From JAXGXJ01 sp963816155 (lineage in GTDB: Bacteria > Actinomycetota > Thermoleophilia > RBG-16-64-13), in NCBI GenBank assembly GCA_963816155.1, contig CAWFJE010000011.1, positions 62,001 to 126,000 of the forward strand: a stretch of DNA of 64,000 bases, written 5' to 3'. Shown piece by piece: positions 22,980-31,696 of the stretch (its first letter is position 1; each line of letters opens with the position of its first letter). Under the pieces are notes generated by a model. That model did no database searches, was not told where the DNA came from, and saw nothing but the letters and a program-made list of their open reading frames with translations. Made by a program: the position numbers and the translations under genes.

Positions 22980-24328
22980 GCGTAGCGTTCCTCTTTGCCC
23001 TCGAAATCGATGATCACGGGGATTCCCCAGAGACCGTAGTCTTCGCGCAGCCGGTTCTCCAAGTAGTACGCATAGGGCTTGTTGACCAGAGCGCGGGAGT
23101 TGACCATGATCTTGAAGCGAGGAGGACTGGTCTCGTACTGCACCATATAGAAGGCCTTGATGGTCTTCACGCCTTTGGTGGCGGGTGGGCGACGGGAACG
23201 CACGTCGGCCAGCCAGCGGTTCAGTTCCGCTGTGGGGATTCGGCTGCTGTACTTGCCGTAGAGATCCCGGGCCAAGGGCAGGACCTTGTCCACCCCTCTT
23301 CCCGTGAGGCCGGAGATGGTAAGCCAAGGCGGCTTCATCTGCACCTTGGCCCGCACGCGGGCCTTGGTCATATCGAGGTCGAGTTGCGAGATGTCCCACT
23401 TGTTGAAAAGGACCGCGGTGGCGCACTTGGCCCGTTGTGCCTCGTAGGCGATCTGCAGGTCCAAGTCGACGAGCCCCTCCCCCGCGTCGACCAAAACGAG
23501 GGCCACGTCGGCCCGCTCCATAGCTTGGATGGAGCGGAGCGAACTGTAGTACTCGACGTCGGTGGAGGTGCGTTTGCCCGGTCGGCGTAGACCGGCGGTG
23601 TCGATAAGGACCATGGGCGTGCCGTCGAACATCAGGGTGGTGTCGATGGCGTCTCGGGTGGTACCCGGCAGAGCCGAGACAATGGCCCGCTCGTCGCCCA
23701 GCAGGACGTTGAGGAGTGAACTCTTGCCCACATTCGGCCGCCCCACGATGGCTACGCGCATCACGGGCGCGACTGGGGGCAGGTCGTCAGCAGGGGGCAG
23801 GTGCTCCACGACGGCGTCCAAGAGGTCCCCCACTCCCAGCCCGTGCTCGGCCGACACGCCGAGGGGTTCCCCCAGACCCAACTGCCAGTACTCGTTGAGG
23901 TTCTCTCTGGCCGCGTGAGCGTCCTGTTTGTTCACGGCCAGGACTATGGGCACCTTGCTGCGTCTGAGCAGGGCGGCGATCTCCTGATCCTGAGGAGCGA
24001 CTCCGGCCTTCCCGTCGAGCAGGAAGATGACCACGACCGCTTCGGCAACGGCGATCTGAGCTTGGTACCTGACCCTGTCGCCCAGGGGTTCGTCGCTGAG
24101 CAGGTCGATGCCGCCGGTGTCCACCACCACGAAGGGCCGTCCGGTCCACTCGGCTTCGCCTTCTTTGCGGTCACGAGTGACCCCCGATTCGGGAGCAACT
24201 ACAGCGTCCCTGGTGCCGGTGATGCGATTGAAGAGGGTCGACTTTCCGACGTTCGGGTAGCCGATGATGGCCACGCGGGGCATGGGGGCGGTAGGTGTAT
24301 CGGGTTCGAAGGGCATTGAGTCTGTCAT
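22976..24328 (-). CDS. der: GTPase Der (EngA), ribosome biogenesis
   Basis: Der has two GTPase domains in tandem and helps 50S subunit assembly. The protein has 450 residues from the ATG at 24328, which overlaps the ispH stop by 4 bases. The first domain has GYPNVGKSTLFNRITG and NKQDAH, the second GRPNVGKSSLLNVLLGDERA and NKWDIS. The KH-like C-terminal domain ends the protein (PPRFKIMVNSRALVNKPYAY). An N-terminal extension of about 17 residues precedes the first G1 box. Confidence 0.97.
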   Translation of the reverse strand: MTDSMPFEPDTPTAPMPRVAIIGYPNVGKSTLFNRITGTRDAVVAPESGVTRDRKEGEAEWTGRPFVVVDTGGIDLLSDEPLGDRVRYQAQIAVAEAVVVIFLLDGKAGVAPQDQEIAALLRRSKVPIVLAVNKQDAHAARENLNEYWQLGLGEPLGVSAEHGLGVGDLLDAVVEHLPPADDLPPVAPVMRVAIVGRPNVGKSSLLNVLLGDERAIVSALPGTTRDAIDTTLMFDGTPMVLIDTAGLRRPGKRTSTDVEYYSSLRSIQAMERADVALVLVDAGEGLVDLDLQIAYEAQRAKCATAVLFNKWDISQLDLDMTKARVRAKVQMKPPWLTISGLTGRGVDKVLPLARDLYGKYSSRIPTAELNRWLADVRSRRPPATKGVKTIKAFYMVQYETSPPRFKIMVNSRALVNKPYAYYLENRLREDYGLWGIPVIIDFEGKEERYA

Positions 24329-25173
24329 GCGTCCATCTCCTCTATGCGCCGAACAACGGCGTCTATCTGATCGGCAGGTGTGGAAGCGCCCGCTGTGATG
24401 CCCACGGACCGGGCGTCGGCGAACCATGCCGGGTCGATCTCGGCGGCCGATTCCACGTGATAGGTGTGGGTTTGGACGTTGGAGCACAGTTCGGCCAGGC
24501 GTCTCGTGTTGCCCGAATTGCGACCGCCCACCACGATGACCACGTCGACATCGGCGGCCATGGAGATGGCTGCCGTCTGACGTTGCTCGGTGGCGCTGCA
24601 GATGGTGTTGTGCACCAGCAACTCCCGGGTGCGCGGCGCCAGGTACGCGACCAAGTCGGCTAGGCGTTCCTGGGACTGGGTCGTCTGGACCACTACGCCG
24701 ACGCGATGTGCGGACAGTTCCGCGGGCAGGTCGGCGGGACTCTCGGCCACCACGGATTCTGCGCCTGCGTACGAGCGTAGCGCCAAGACCTCAGGGTGGT
24801 CCTTCTCCCCCAGGATGACCACGAGGTAGCCGGCGTCTCTCAGACGTGCCGCCTTGTCTTGCGCGGACTTCACGAAGCGACAGGTGGCATCAAGGACGTT
24901 GAGACCGGAGCGTCTGAGTTCCTCCCGGGTCTCGCGCGGCACTCCGTGGGAGCGCAGGATCATCGTGCCTGCTTCGACCTCGTCCGGCGCCGAGACCACT
25001 CCGATGCCCGCGGCACGCAACTCGGATATGACGCCGGGATTGTGTATCAGTGGTCCAAGTGTGTTGATGGGGCTCGGGGCATCCTTGGCTGCCTGGTGGG
25101 CCACCTCCAAAGCTCGTTCCACGCCCCAGCAGAAGCCCGCCGATTCGGACACTCTGATCTCCAGGGGGGTCAT
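24325..25173 (-). CDS. ispH: 4-Hydroxy-3-methylbut-2-enyl diphosphate reductase
   Basis: This is the last enzyme of the MEP isoprenoid pathway, a [4Fe-4S] protein that yields IPP and DMAPP. It has 282 residues. The three cluster Cys are in ESAGFCWGVERAL (Cys15), VLDATCRFVKSAQ and LVHNTICSATEQRQ. Further active-site segments are GPLIHNPGVISEL, LRSHGVPRETREEL and the catalytic ATEQRQ region, and SGNTRRLAE. The dxs gene in this window encodes the first step of the same pathway. The stop of the upstream cmk-plsC gene overlaps its ATG by 4 bases. Confidence 0.96.
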   Translation of the reverse strand: MTPLEIRVSESAGFCWGVERALEVAHQAAKDAPSPINTLGPLIHNPGVISELRAAGIGVVSAPDEVEAGTMILRSHGVPRETREELRRSGLNVLDATCRFVKSAQDKAARLRDAGYLVVILGEKDHPEVLALRSYAGAESVVAESPADLPAELSAHRVGVVVQTTQSQERLADLVAYLAPRTRELLVHNTICSATEQRQTAAISMAADVDVVIVVGGRNSGNTRRLAELCSNVQTHTYHVESAAEIDPAWFADARSVGITAGASTPADQIDAVVRRIEEMDA

Positions 25174-26573
25174 GAGCCGGCCCTATCGGTCCTTGCGCCG
25201 CGACTCAGTGCGTGGAACGCGTCTGTGAGCCGCCGCCCCGCTGTCTGCGAGCGCTCAGCCCGGCTCATGTCTTGGGGCGGGAGATCTAGCGCTGGGCCGA
25301 AGGCGACGCGGACGCGCACCGGCCTGGGGAGCCTCCCTTTGGCAATGAGATCCGTGCCCTCGAGCAGTACCGGGATGGTGACCACGCCTTCGCGCAGGGA
25401 GAAGAGAGAGACTCCCGGGTTGATCTGGCCGAAACCCCCGTCGCGCTGCCTGCGCCCCTCGGGGAACAAGCCCAGTACCGCGCCTTGGTCAAGGACCTCC
25501 AGTGCTCGGCGAACGGCCTGCCGATCGGCCTCGCCGCGATTGACCGGGAAGGAGCCGAGAGCGTCGATGATGCTCCCCAGGGGGCGCACCTTCCACAGTT
25601 CGGCCTTAGCCATGAAGTGAATCTGCCGGGGCGCGCACACGCCCAGGAAGAAGGGATCGAGGTTGGAACGATGGTTTGAGGCCAGGAGAACGGGCCCCTC
25701 CAGAGGAACATGTTCGCGACCCTCGATCTTCACGCGAAAGAGCAGTCTCCATATGGCCGCGATGAGGAAATAGGCCACCCTCCACAGCAGAGTGTCGAGG
25801 GGACTGCGTACCAGGCGTGTGAGGGGCCACTTGGCGGGAGGTGTCGTCGCCGGGGCCGGCGGAGTCATGGGCGACGTCGGCGGGTTCGCCTGCGGAGGGT
25901 CCGACGGCGGTGTCCCCGCCGCGGTCGCTTGGGCGCATATGGCCGCCACCACCTCGGCGATGGTCAAGCCTGTGGTATCGATCTCGATGGCGTCGTCGGC
26001 TTTGCGCAGCGGGGCCAACTCGCGACTTGAATCGTAAGCGTCGCGGCGCTCGATGTCGGCCGCGAGTTCCTCCGCGGACTGCTGCCCGCCCTTGGCCGCC
26101 AGTTGCAGATGGCGGCGGCGGGCCCGTTCTTCCACCGAGGCGGTGAGGAAGATCTTGACATCGGCCTGAGGCCATACCACCGTGCCCACGTCTCTTCCTT
26201 CCAAGACCACATCTCCGCGGGCCGCTTCGCGGCGCTGCACGTCGGTGAGGGCCGCCCTCACGCCGCCGTCGGCGGAGACTGCGGACACGTGGGTGGTCAC
26301 GAGGGCCCCCCGGATCTCATCGGTGACCTCGCGCTCGTCGACGAACACCCTGGAGAGGTCATCGGCGCGCTCCTCCAGGCGGATGGTCACGGTGGCCGCA
26401 AGAGAACCCGCCTCCGTGATCCGGTCGGGGATAAGCCCTTGCTCCAGAGCCAGGAGGGTGATGGTGCGATACATCGCCCCGGTGTCCAGGTAGCGCAGGC
26501 CCAAACATGTGGCCACTTCTCGGGCGATGGTGCTCTTCCCTGAGCCCGCGGGCCCGTCGACAGCGATGATCAT
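25170..26573 (-). CDS. cmk-plsC: Cytidylate kinase fused to 1-acylglycerol-3-phosphate acyltransferase
   Basis: One chain of 467 residues holds two enzymes. Residues 1-215 form Cmk, which phosphorylates CMP and dCMP: IIAVDGPAGSGKSTIA at the P-loop, LDTGAMYRTITLLAL, EGRDVGTVVWPQADVKIFLT. A Pro-rich linker (about 219-250, with PPSDPPQANPPTSP) follows. Residues 255-467 form a PlsC-type acyltransferase with a membrane-associated helix, HRSNLD (301-306, the HX4D box) and LFPEGRR. PlsC makes phosphatidate from lysophosphatidate. In many Firmicutes the two genes are separate neighbours beside ispH, so fusion of adjacent genes is the simple explanation. The ATG at 26573 overlaps the aroA stop by 4 bases. 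Confidence 0.94.
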   Translation of the reverse strand: MIIAVDGPAGSGKSTIAREVATCLGLRYLDTGAMYRTITLLALEQGLIPDRITEAGSLAATVTIRLEERADDLSRVFVDEREVTDEIRGALVTTHVSAVSADGGVRAALTDVQRREAARGDVVLEGRDVGTVVWPQADVKIFLTASVEERARRRHLQLAAKGGQQSAEELAADIERRDAYDSSRELAPLRKADDAIEIDTTGLTIAEVVAAICAQATAAGTPPSDPPQANPPTSPMTPPAPATTPPAKWPLTRLVRSPLDTLLWRVAYFLIAAIWRLLFRVKIEGREHVPLEGPVLLASNHRSNLDPFFLGVCAPRQIHFMAKAELWKVRPLGSIIDALGSFPVNRGEADRQAVRRALEVLDQGAVLGLFPEGRRQRDGGFGQINPGVSLFSLREGVVTIPVLLEGTDLIAKGRLPRPVRVRVAFGPALDLPPQDMSRAERSQTAGRRLTDAFHALSRGARTDRAGS

Positions 26574-27931
26574 CGTTCCTCCTTGGCCTCGGAGGCCCCT
26601 CCCACGCTTTGGAGGAGCGCCATGAAGCCTGGAAAAGAGACATCGATGCACTCGGTGTCGTCCACGGTCACTCCCTGTGTGGACAACAGCCCGGCCACGG
26701 CACCTGTCATGGCCATGCGATGGTCCCCGTGTGCGGCCATGCTGCCGCCGGTCCACGAGGGGCGCCCGTGCACCTCGATGCCATCGGGGTATTCGTGAAG
26801 AATCACGCCCAGACTGCGCAAGAAGGCCGCCATCACCTGGAGGCGGTCGCTCTCCTTGGCACGCAGTTCCGCGGCGCCTCGAAGCCGGGAGATTCCCTCG
26901 GCCCGCGCAGCCGCCAGGAGATAGAGCGGCAGTTCGTCTATGACGTTGGGGACCTCCGTCGCATGTACGTCGGTGGCCTTGAGAGGCGAGGAGCGGACCT
27001 GGATGGTGCCTATGGGTTCGGGGCCAAGCACATCAGTGAGGCGTACCTCCATGTCGGCTCCCATCCGGGCCAGTATCTCCAGAAGCCCCGTGCGTGAGGG
27101 ATTGAGACCCACGTTCGCGACGGTCAGACTGCTATCGGGTATGAGAAGCGTGGCTACAAGGAGGAAGGCCGCCGAGCTGAAATCGCCCGGCACGGGCAGT
27201 GCCTCCATGTGCAAAGCATCGACCGGCGTGACGGTCAGAGCGTATCCGCCGTCCGACAGAGCCTCCCGCCTGACGTGGCCACCGGCATGCTCGATCATGC
27301 GCTCCGTATGATCGCGCGAAGCGGCCGGTTCCACGACGGTCGTCTCCCCCGCGGCGCGCAGGCCGGCCAGCAGCAGACAGGACTTCACCTGGGCGGATGC
27401 CACCGCCAGCCGATGGGTCGTGCCGCGCAACTCGCCTCCGCGGACCACTATGGGCGGCAGAGTGTCTCCCCTTCGGCCGGCTACCTGCGCTCCCATGGCC
27501 GCCAGCGGCGCCAGGATGCGCGCCATGGGCCGTCGGCGTATGCTGGCGTCACCGGTCAGCACGCACAGGAACGGACGCGAGGCCACGAGCCCGGGCAGCA
27601 GACGGATGAGGGTGCCGGCGTTGGCCACGTCGATGACGTCCTGGGGCTCGCGCAGGCCTTCCCAGCCTCGACCGTGGACGACGAGATCCTCCTCCTGCCA
27701 GTGCACCTCCACCCCCAGGGTCTGAACGGCTCGCACTGAGGCCAGAGTGTCGCTGGAGCGGAGGAAACCGGAGATCCTTACCGGACCGGTGTTCACCGCC
27801 CCCAGTAGGACGGCGCGATGCGAGACCGACTTGTCTCCCGGCACCTGGACTGTACCCTGCAGGCCGGTGGCAGCCCGGGGGAAGAAGGCGGGAAACAGGT
27901 CCTTTTCGGTGTCACTCAACTGTATCTCCAC
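26570..27931 (-). CDS. aroA: 3-Phosphoshikimate 1-carboxyvinyltransferase (EPSP synthase)
   Basis: The enzyme joins shikimate 3-phosphate and PEP in the sixth step of the shikimate pathway. It has 453 residues. Substrate-binding motifs are VPGDKSVSHRAVLLGAV, NAGTLIRLLPGLVA, SAQVKSCLLLAGL, and the C-terminal RAKESDRLQVMAAFLRSLG and GDHRMAMTGAVAGL. NAGTLIRLL, where many enzymes have NAGTAMR, and no LP(T/S)P stretch suggest the non-plant class, which I cannot place further. The GTG start overlaps the tyrA stop by 20 bases. Confidence 0.96.
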   Translation of the reverse strand: MEIQLSDTEKDLFPAFFPRAATGLQGTVQVPGDKSVSHRAVLLGAVNTGPVRISGFLRSSDTLASVRAVQTLGVEVHWQEEDLVVHGRGWEGLREPQDVIDVANAGTLIRLLPGLVASRPFLCVLTGDASIRRRPMARILAPLAAMGAQVAGRRGDTLPPIVVRGGELRGTTHRLAVASAQVKSCLLLAGLRAAGETTVVEPAASRDHTERMIEHAGGHVRREALSDGGYALTVTPVDALHMEALPVPGDFSSAAFLLVATLLIPDSSLTVANVGLNPSRTGLLEILARMGADMEVRLTDVLGPEPIGTIQVRSSPLKATDVHATEVPNVIDELPLYLLAAARAEGISRLRGAAELRAKESDRLQVMAAFLRSLGVILHEYPDGIEVHGRPSWTGGSMAAHGDHRMAMTGAVAGLLSTQGVTVDDTECIDVSFPGFMALLQSVGGASEAKEER

Positions 27932-29048
27932 TGAAGCTCACCACCGAGGGGTAGCCGAAGGCCTGCACGAGGTCGGTCACCTGCGTGGCGGTGTCCTCTC
28001 CGTCCACGTACAGGAGGAGATCGCCACCGACGCTGCGGCTGACGTGGTGGAGCGTGAGGTCCTCGATGTTGATGCGGGCGTTGCTCAGGGCCGTCATCAC
28101 CTGGGTGAGAGTACCGGGATGGTCGGGGATACGTACGGTGACCCGATAGAGAGTGCGGGGCACGATGTCTTCGGATTCGAGCAACTGCTTCCGATAGGAG
28201 GCTGCAGCCTGTATGGCGCCGGCGATCTCCGGCTCCTCCCCCGCCTCCAGAAGGGCGGAGAACTGCTCGATATCGGAGGCCACTGCGCGGAGAGACGAAG
28301 AGAGCGCGTCGCGGTTCTCGAGGAAGATGTCTCGCCACATGGCCGGGTTAGCGCCCGCGATCCTGGTGAGGTCCTTGAAGCTGGGTCCGACCCAGTGCAG
28401 GGCCTTCTTGCCTCCAGCTTCAAAACCGCCGGCATGCTGCATGAGGACGTTGGCCAACACGTGCGGAAGGTGGCTGACAACAGCCATGATGCGATCGTGG
28501 GCCACGGGATCGATGATGGTCGGCCGGGCACCCAACTCCAGGACGAACTGCTGCAGCATCTCGTAGAGCTTGGGAAACGCCGCCCCTGTGGTGCAGAGGA
28601 AGTACGTCGCCCCGTCGAAAAGGTCGGCGCGGGCATAGCGCACGCCGGACCCCTCCGCTCCGCACATGGGGTGGCCGCCTATGAAGATCGATCGAGCCAG
28701 AGGCGAAAGGCCGCTGATGATGGCGGACTTGGTGCTCCCCAGGTCTGAGATGAGACGTGGACGAGGTTCCGCCGCCGCGCACTCCTCCACCAAAGCCGGG
28801 ATGCTGCGTACAGGAGCGGCCACCACGGTGAGATCGGCGTAGGCGGCCGCTTCGCCGGGGGTGGCGGCGACCTCGGTTATGGCACCCAGGCTGAGTGCCT
28901 GCTCCAGGGCGACTGGGTCGCGATCGAAGCCCACGACCTGGTCAGCCCGCCCCTTCTCACGTGCGGCAAGGCCCAGGCTTCCACCCATGAGACCGACGCC
29001 GATGATGGCCAGCCGGTGGACCCCGCTATGCCGGTCGGCTCCTGCCAC
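27912..29048 (-). CDS. tyrA: Prephenate dehydrogenase with C-terminal ACT domain
   Basis: The enzyme converts prephenate to 4-hydroxyphenylpyruvate on the way to tyrosine. It has 378 residues. The nucleotide fold is LAIIGVGLMGGSLGLAARE; the catalytic part has DLGSTKSAII and FIGGHPMCGAEGSG with the active-site His. Residues from about 300 form an ACT domain (YRVTVRIPDHPGTLTQVMTA, then ARINIEDLTL), which in this family usually gives tyrosine feedback. It sits between aroF and aroA in the same unit. The start is GTG. Confidence 0.95.
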   Translation of the reverse strand: MAGADRHSGVHRLAIIGVGLMGGSLGLAAREKGRADQVVGFDRDPVALEQALSLGAITEVAATPGEAAAYADLTVVAAPVRSIPALVEECAAAEPRPRLISDLGSTKSAIISGLSPLARSIFIGGHPMCGAEGSGVRYARADLFDGATYFLCTTGAAFPKLYEMLQQFVLELGARPTIIDPVAHDRIMAVVSHLPHVLANVLMQHAGGFEAGGKKALHWVGPSFKDLTRIAGANPAMWRDIFLENRDALSSSLRAVASDIEQFSALLEAGEEPEIAGAIQAAASYRKQLLESEDIVPRTLYRVTVRIPDHPGTLTQVMTALSNARINIEDLTLHHVSRSVGGDLLLYVDGEDTATQVTDLVQAFGYPSVVSFSGDTVE

Positions 29049-29053
29049 TGTGT

Positions 29054-30097
29054 TTACCCCAGTGTCTTGCCGGCCCAGGAGACGATCTCGCTGATGCGGG
29101 CAGTGACCCGGGCAAACTGGTCGGGGTCGAGCGACTGAGCTCCGTCGGAGAGAGCCGTCTCCGGCGTGGGGTGCATCTCGATCATGAGGCCGTCGGCTCC
29201 GGCGGCGATGGCGGCCAGGGACAGCGGCTCGACCAGATCGATCTTGCCGGCCGCATGGCTGGGATCGACTATCACGGGCAGATGACTGCGCTGCTTGATG
29301 ATGGGGACGGCGGAGATATCGAGCGTGTTACGGGTGGCGGTCTCGAACGTGCGGATGCCCCGCTCGCAGAGGATCACTTGATCGTTGCCTTCTTTGACGA
29401 TGTACTCCGCCGCCATGAGCAACTCGTCGATGGTAGCGGCCAACCCGCGTTTGAGCAAAACCGGTCTCCGTACTTCGCCCACCGCAGAGAGCAGTTGGAA
29501 GTTCTGCATGTTGCGGGCCCCGATCTGAATGACGTCAGAATAGGCGGCCACATCCTCGAGGTGCCTGGGGTCCATCAGTTCGGTGACCACGGGGAGCCCT
29601 GTGAGCTCGCGGGCCTCTGCCAAGAACTCCAGTCCTTCGACCCCCAGACCCTGGAAGGCGTATGGCGAGGTGCGGGGCTTGAAGGCGCCCCCTCGCAACA
29701 TAGTGGCGCCCCCCTCCTTTGCAGCCACGGCAGCGGCGAGCAGTTGCTCGCGACTCTCCACCGAGCAAGGGCCCGCGATGAGGGCCACGTGCCCTCCTCC
29801 CACTGAGGTCCCGCCTACCGTTATCACCGTATCCGAACGGCGGAACTCCCGGCTGACCAGCTTGTACGGCTTGAGGATGGGCAGGACTTTGTCCACGCCG
29901 GGATATGCCTCCAGGGGCAGCCCCGCGATCACATCCCTCTCCCCTATCACGCCGATGACCGTGACCATATCGCCGGCGGAGACGTGTCCGCGGGCACCCG
30001 CGCTCTCCAGGCGCTCCAGGATGCGCTCGACCTCTTCAGGGCCTGCGTCTTCCTGCATGACGATCATCATCTCTGTGCTCGCGAAATCCATCTCCAC
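29054..30097 (-). CDS. aroF: 3-Deoxy-7-phosphoheptulonate synthase, AroF/type I-beta with ferredoxin-like domain
   Basis: This is the first enzyme of the shikimate pathway, condensing PEP and erythrose 4-phosphate. It has 347 residues. The N-terminal 70-80 residues form a ferredoxin-like regulatory domain (MMIVMQEDAGPEEVERILER), as in Thermotoga DAHPS. The barrel has ALIAGPCSVESREQLLAAA, MLRGGAFKPRTSPYAFQG, IQIGARNMQNFQLL, LLKRGLAATIDELL and DPSHAAGK. The N-terminal domain usually gives feedback inhibition by aromatic amino acids. The GTG at 30097 and an ATG at 30091 are both possible starts. Confidence 0.95.
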   Translation of the reverse strand: MEMDFASTEMMIVMQEDAGPEEVERILERLESAGARGHVSAGDMVTVIGVIGERDVIAGLPLEAYPGVDKVLPILKPYKLVSREFRRSDTVITVGGTSVGGGHVALIAGPCSVESREQLLAAAVAAKEGGATMLRGGAFKPRTSPYAFQGLGVEGLEFLAEARELTGLPVVTELMDPRHLEDVAAYSDVIQIGARNMQNFQLLSAVGEVRRPVLLKRGLAATIDELLMAAEYIVKEGNDQVILCERGIRTFETATRNTLDISAVPIIKQRSHLPVIVDPSHAAGKIDLVEPLSLAAIAAGADGLMIEMHPTPETALSDGAQSLDPDQFARVTARISEIVSWAGKTLG

Positions 30098-30159
30098 TCT
30101 CCGGGGCTATTGCCTGGGCGTCTCGTGGCTCCGCGACGTCTTGGGCATTGCGGAACTAC

Positions 30160-30927
30160 TCAGTATAGAGCACTGTGGGTCCCGGCATCCGAGCGCGGCG
30201 CCTGGCGCAGGCGCGCCACCTCGGCCGGGGAGAGAGGGCGAGCCTGACCGAGTTCGAGGCCGGCGTCGGTGAGTGTGTCGAAACGCCGGCGATGAAGGCC
30301 GAGCACTGGGTGCCCCACAGACTCGAGCATCCGCCGCACCTGACGCTTGCGCCCTTCGTGGATGATGACACGGACCGTGGTGTGCGGACGGGGTGTGCCG
30401 GGCGGTGCCTTCTCGGCTATTTCCACCTGTGCGGGAGCGGTACGACCGTCTTCGAGGTCGACGCCGGACCTGAGTCTTCTCAGCGCGTCGCCCGAGACAC
30501 GGCCACGTACCTTCACCACATACTCCTTCTCCACGTGATACCGCGGATGAAGGAGACGGCCGGCCAGGTCACCGTCGTTGGTGAGCAGGAGGATGCCGGT
30601 GCTGTTGAGATCGAGTCTGCCCACAGGGAAGACCCGACCGCGGGCCGGAACGCACTCCACCACGGTCGGGCGGCCGCGGGCGTCGGACGCGGCGCTGAGA
30701 ACGCCCCGGGGCTTGTTGAGGAGCCAGTACTCCTTCTCCTCGGTCTGAACGCGGTGCCCGTCGACCTCCACCTCAGCGACGGCCGGGTCAACGGAAGCAC
30801 CCACATGGGCCGTCTCCCCGTCGACCGTCACCCGCCCCGCCTCGATCAGTTCTTCACACCGGCGCCTGGAGCCGAGGCCGGCCTCGGCCAAGTACTTCTG
30901 CAGACGCACATGGCGTTCTTCACTCAC
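30160..30927 (-). CDS. rluB: 23S rRNA pseudouridine synthase, RluB/RsuA family
   Basis: The 255-residue enzyme makes a pseudouridine in rRNA. The S4 RNA-binding domain is at the N-terminus (VRLQKYLAEAGLGSRRRCEE). The catalytic Asp lies in GRLDLNSTGILLLTNDGDLA, and NKPRGVLSA and HPRYHVEKEYVVKVRG are typical of the RsuA/RluB/RluE/RluF group. The C-terminal basic segment is IHEGRKRQVRRMLESVGHPV. The gene overlaps scpB by 4 bases, a gene pairing conserved in many Gram-positive bacteria. Confidence 0.95.
   Translation of the reverse strand: MSEERHVRLQKYLAEAGLGSRRRCEELIEAGRVTVDGETAHVGASVDPAVAEVEVDGHRVQTEEKEYWLLNKPRGVLSAASDARGRPTVVECVPARGRVFPVGRLDLNSTGILLLTNDGDLAGRLLHPRYHVEKEYVVKVRGRVSGDALRRLRSGVDLEDGRTAPAQVEIAEKAPPGTPRPHTTVRVIIHEGRKRQVRRMLESVGHPVLGLHRRRFDTLTDAGLELGQARPLSPAEVARLRQAPRSDAGTHSALY
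30162..30167 (-). promoter_or_regulatory. Candidate internal -10 box before aroF
   Basis: TATACT on the - strand lies within the last codons of rluB, about 65 bases before aroF. I see no good -35 box, so this internal promoter for aroF-tyrA-aroA is tentative. Confidence 0.3.
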
Positions 30928-31676
30928 TCCGGCCCTCCCATAAGGCCCAGACGCCGTCGCAAAGCTTCCTTCTGCTCCTCGCCCAAGGAGAAGCCTTCCA
31001 GATCGGGGAGATCCTCCAGACCGGCCAGACCGAACATGGCCTCGAAGCGGGAGGTGGTGCCGTAGAGGATCGCTCCTCCCCCACTCTGCGCTCGGCCGAC
31101 CTCGGTGATGAGTTCGCGCTCGGTAAGCGTGCGCAGGGGCGAATCGGAGTTCACTCCTCGTATCTCGCCTATCTGCGAGCGCGAGACGGGCTGCAGGTAG
31201 GCGATGATCGCCAGCACTTCCGTCGCCGCCGGGGAGAGCCGTGTGGCATCTTCGGGGAGTTCGAAGAGGGCCTCGACGACGTTGCGGCAGCGAGGATTGG
31301 TACGCAAGGCCCAGCCGCCGGCCAACTGCATGAGTTCTATGCCGCGGTCGCCCCGCGGAGGGTAGTCGGCTACCAACGCGGCCAGGGCGTCGTCCAGTGA
31401 GGCTACGCGGAGGTCATGGCTACCGGAGAGAGCCTGCATCAGCACTTCGGCCGAAAGGGGGGAGCCGGAGGCGAAGAGTAGGGCTTCCAGGTCGCGCCTG
31501 AGATCGTCGGTGGCGCTCACAACATCCTTGACGGTCTCGACCACGGGCTCGATCAGTGGAGCGCGCCCGTCCGCGGTCTCGGCGCCCACAGGGGCGTCAC
31601 CATGGGCGGCTGCAACGCCCGCAGGGGCGTCGGCGGAGGTGGCCCGGTTCGTGGCCGCGAAGAAGTAGAAGTCCAT
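30924..31676 (-). CDS. scpB: Segregation and condensation protein B
   Basis: ScpB is a winged-helix dimer that joins ScpA and SMC in the condensin complex. The protein has 250 residues from the ATG at 31676. The first 65 residues or so are an Ala/Gly-rich extension that is unusual for the family. The core begins DDLRRDLEALLFASGSPLSA and has LSPAATEVLAIIAYLQPVSR and QIGEIRGVNSDSPLRTLTER, then GTTSRFEAMFGLAGLEDLP. It follows scpA by 20 bases. SMC is not in this window. Confidence 0.94.
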   Translation of the reverse strand: MDFYFFAATNRATSADAPAGVAAAHGDAPVGAETADGRAPLIEPVVETVKDVVSATDDLRRDLEALLFASGSPLSAEVLMQALSGSHDLRVASLDDALAALVADYPPRGDRGIELMQLAGGWALRTNPRCRNVVEALFELPEDATRLSPAATEVLAIIAYLQPVSRSQIGEIRGVNSDSPLRTLTERELITEVGRAQSGGGAILYGTTSRFEAMFGLAGLEDLPDLEGFSLGEEQKEALRRRLGLMGGPE

Positions 31677-31696
31677 AACCGTCGTGCCCTCCTCGC

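Noticed and set aside
22980..23426. N-terminal extension of PlsY
   Set aside because: The extra sequence is out-of-frame der with no family similarity; PlsY starts at ATG 22979, which overlaps the der stop.
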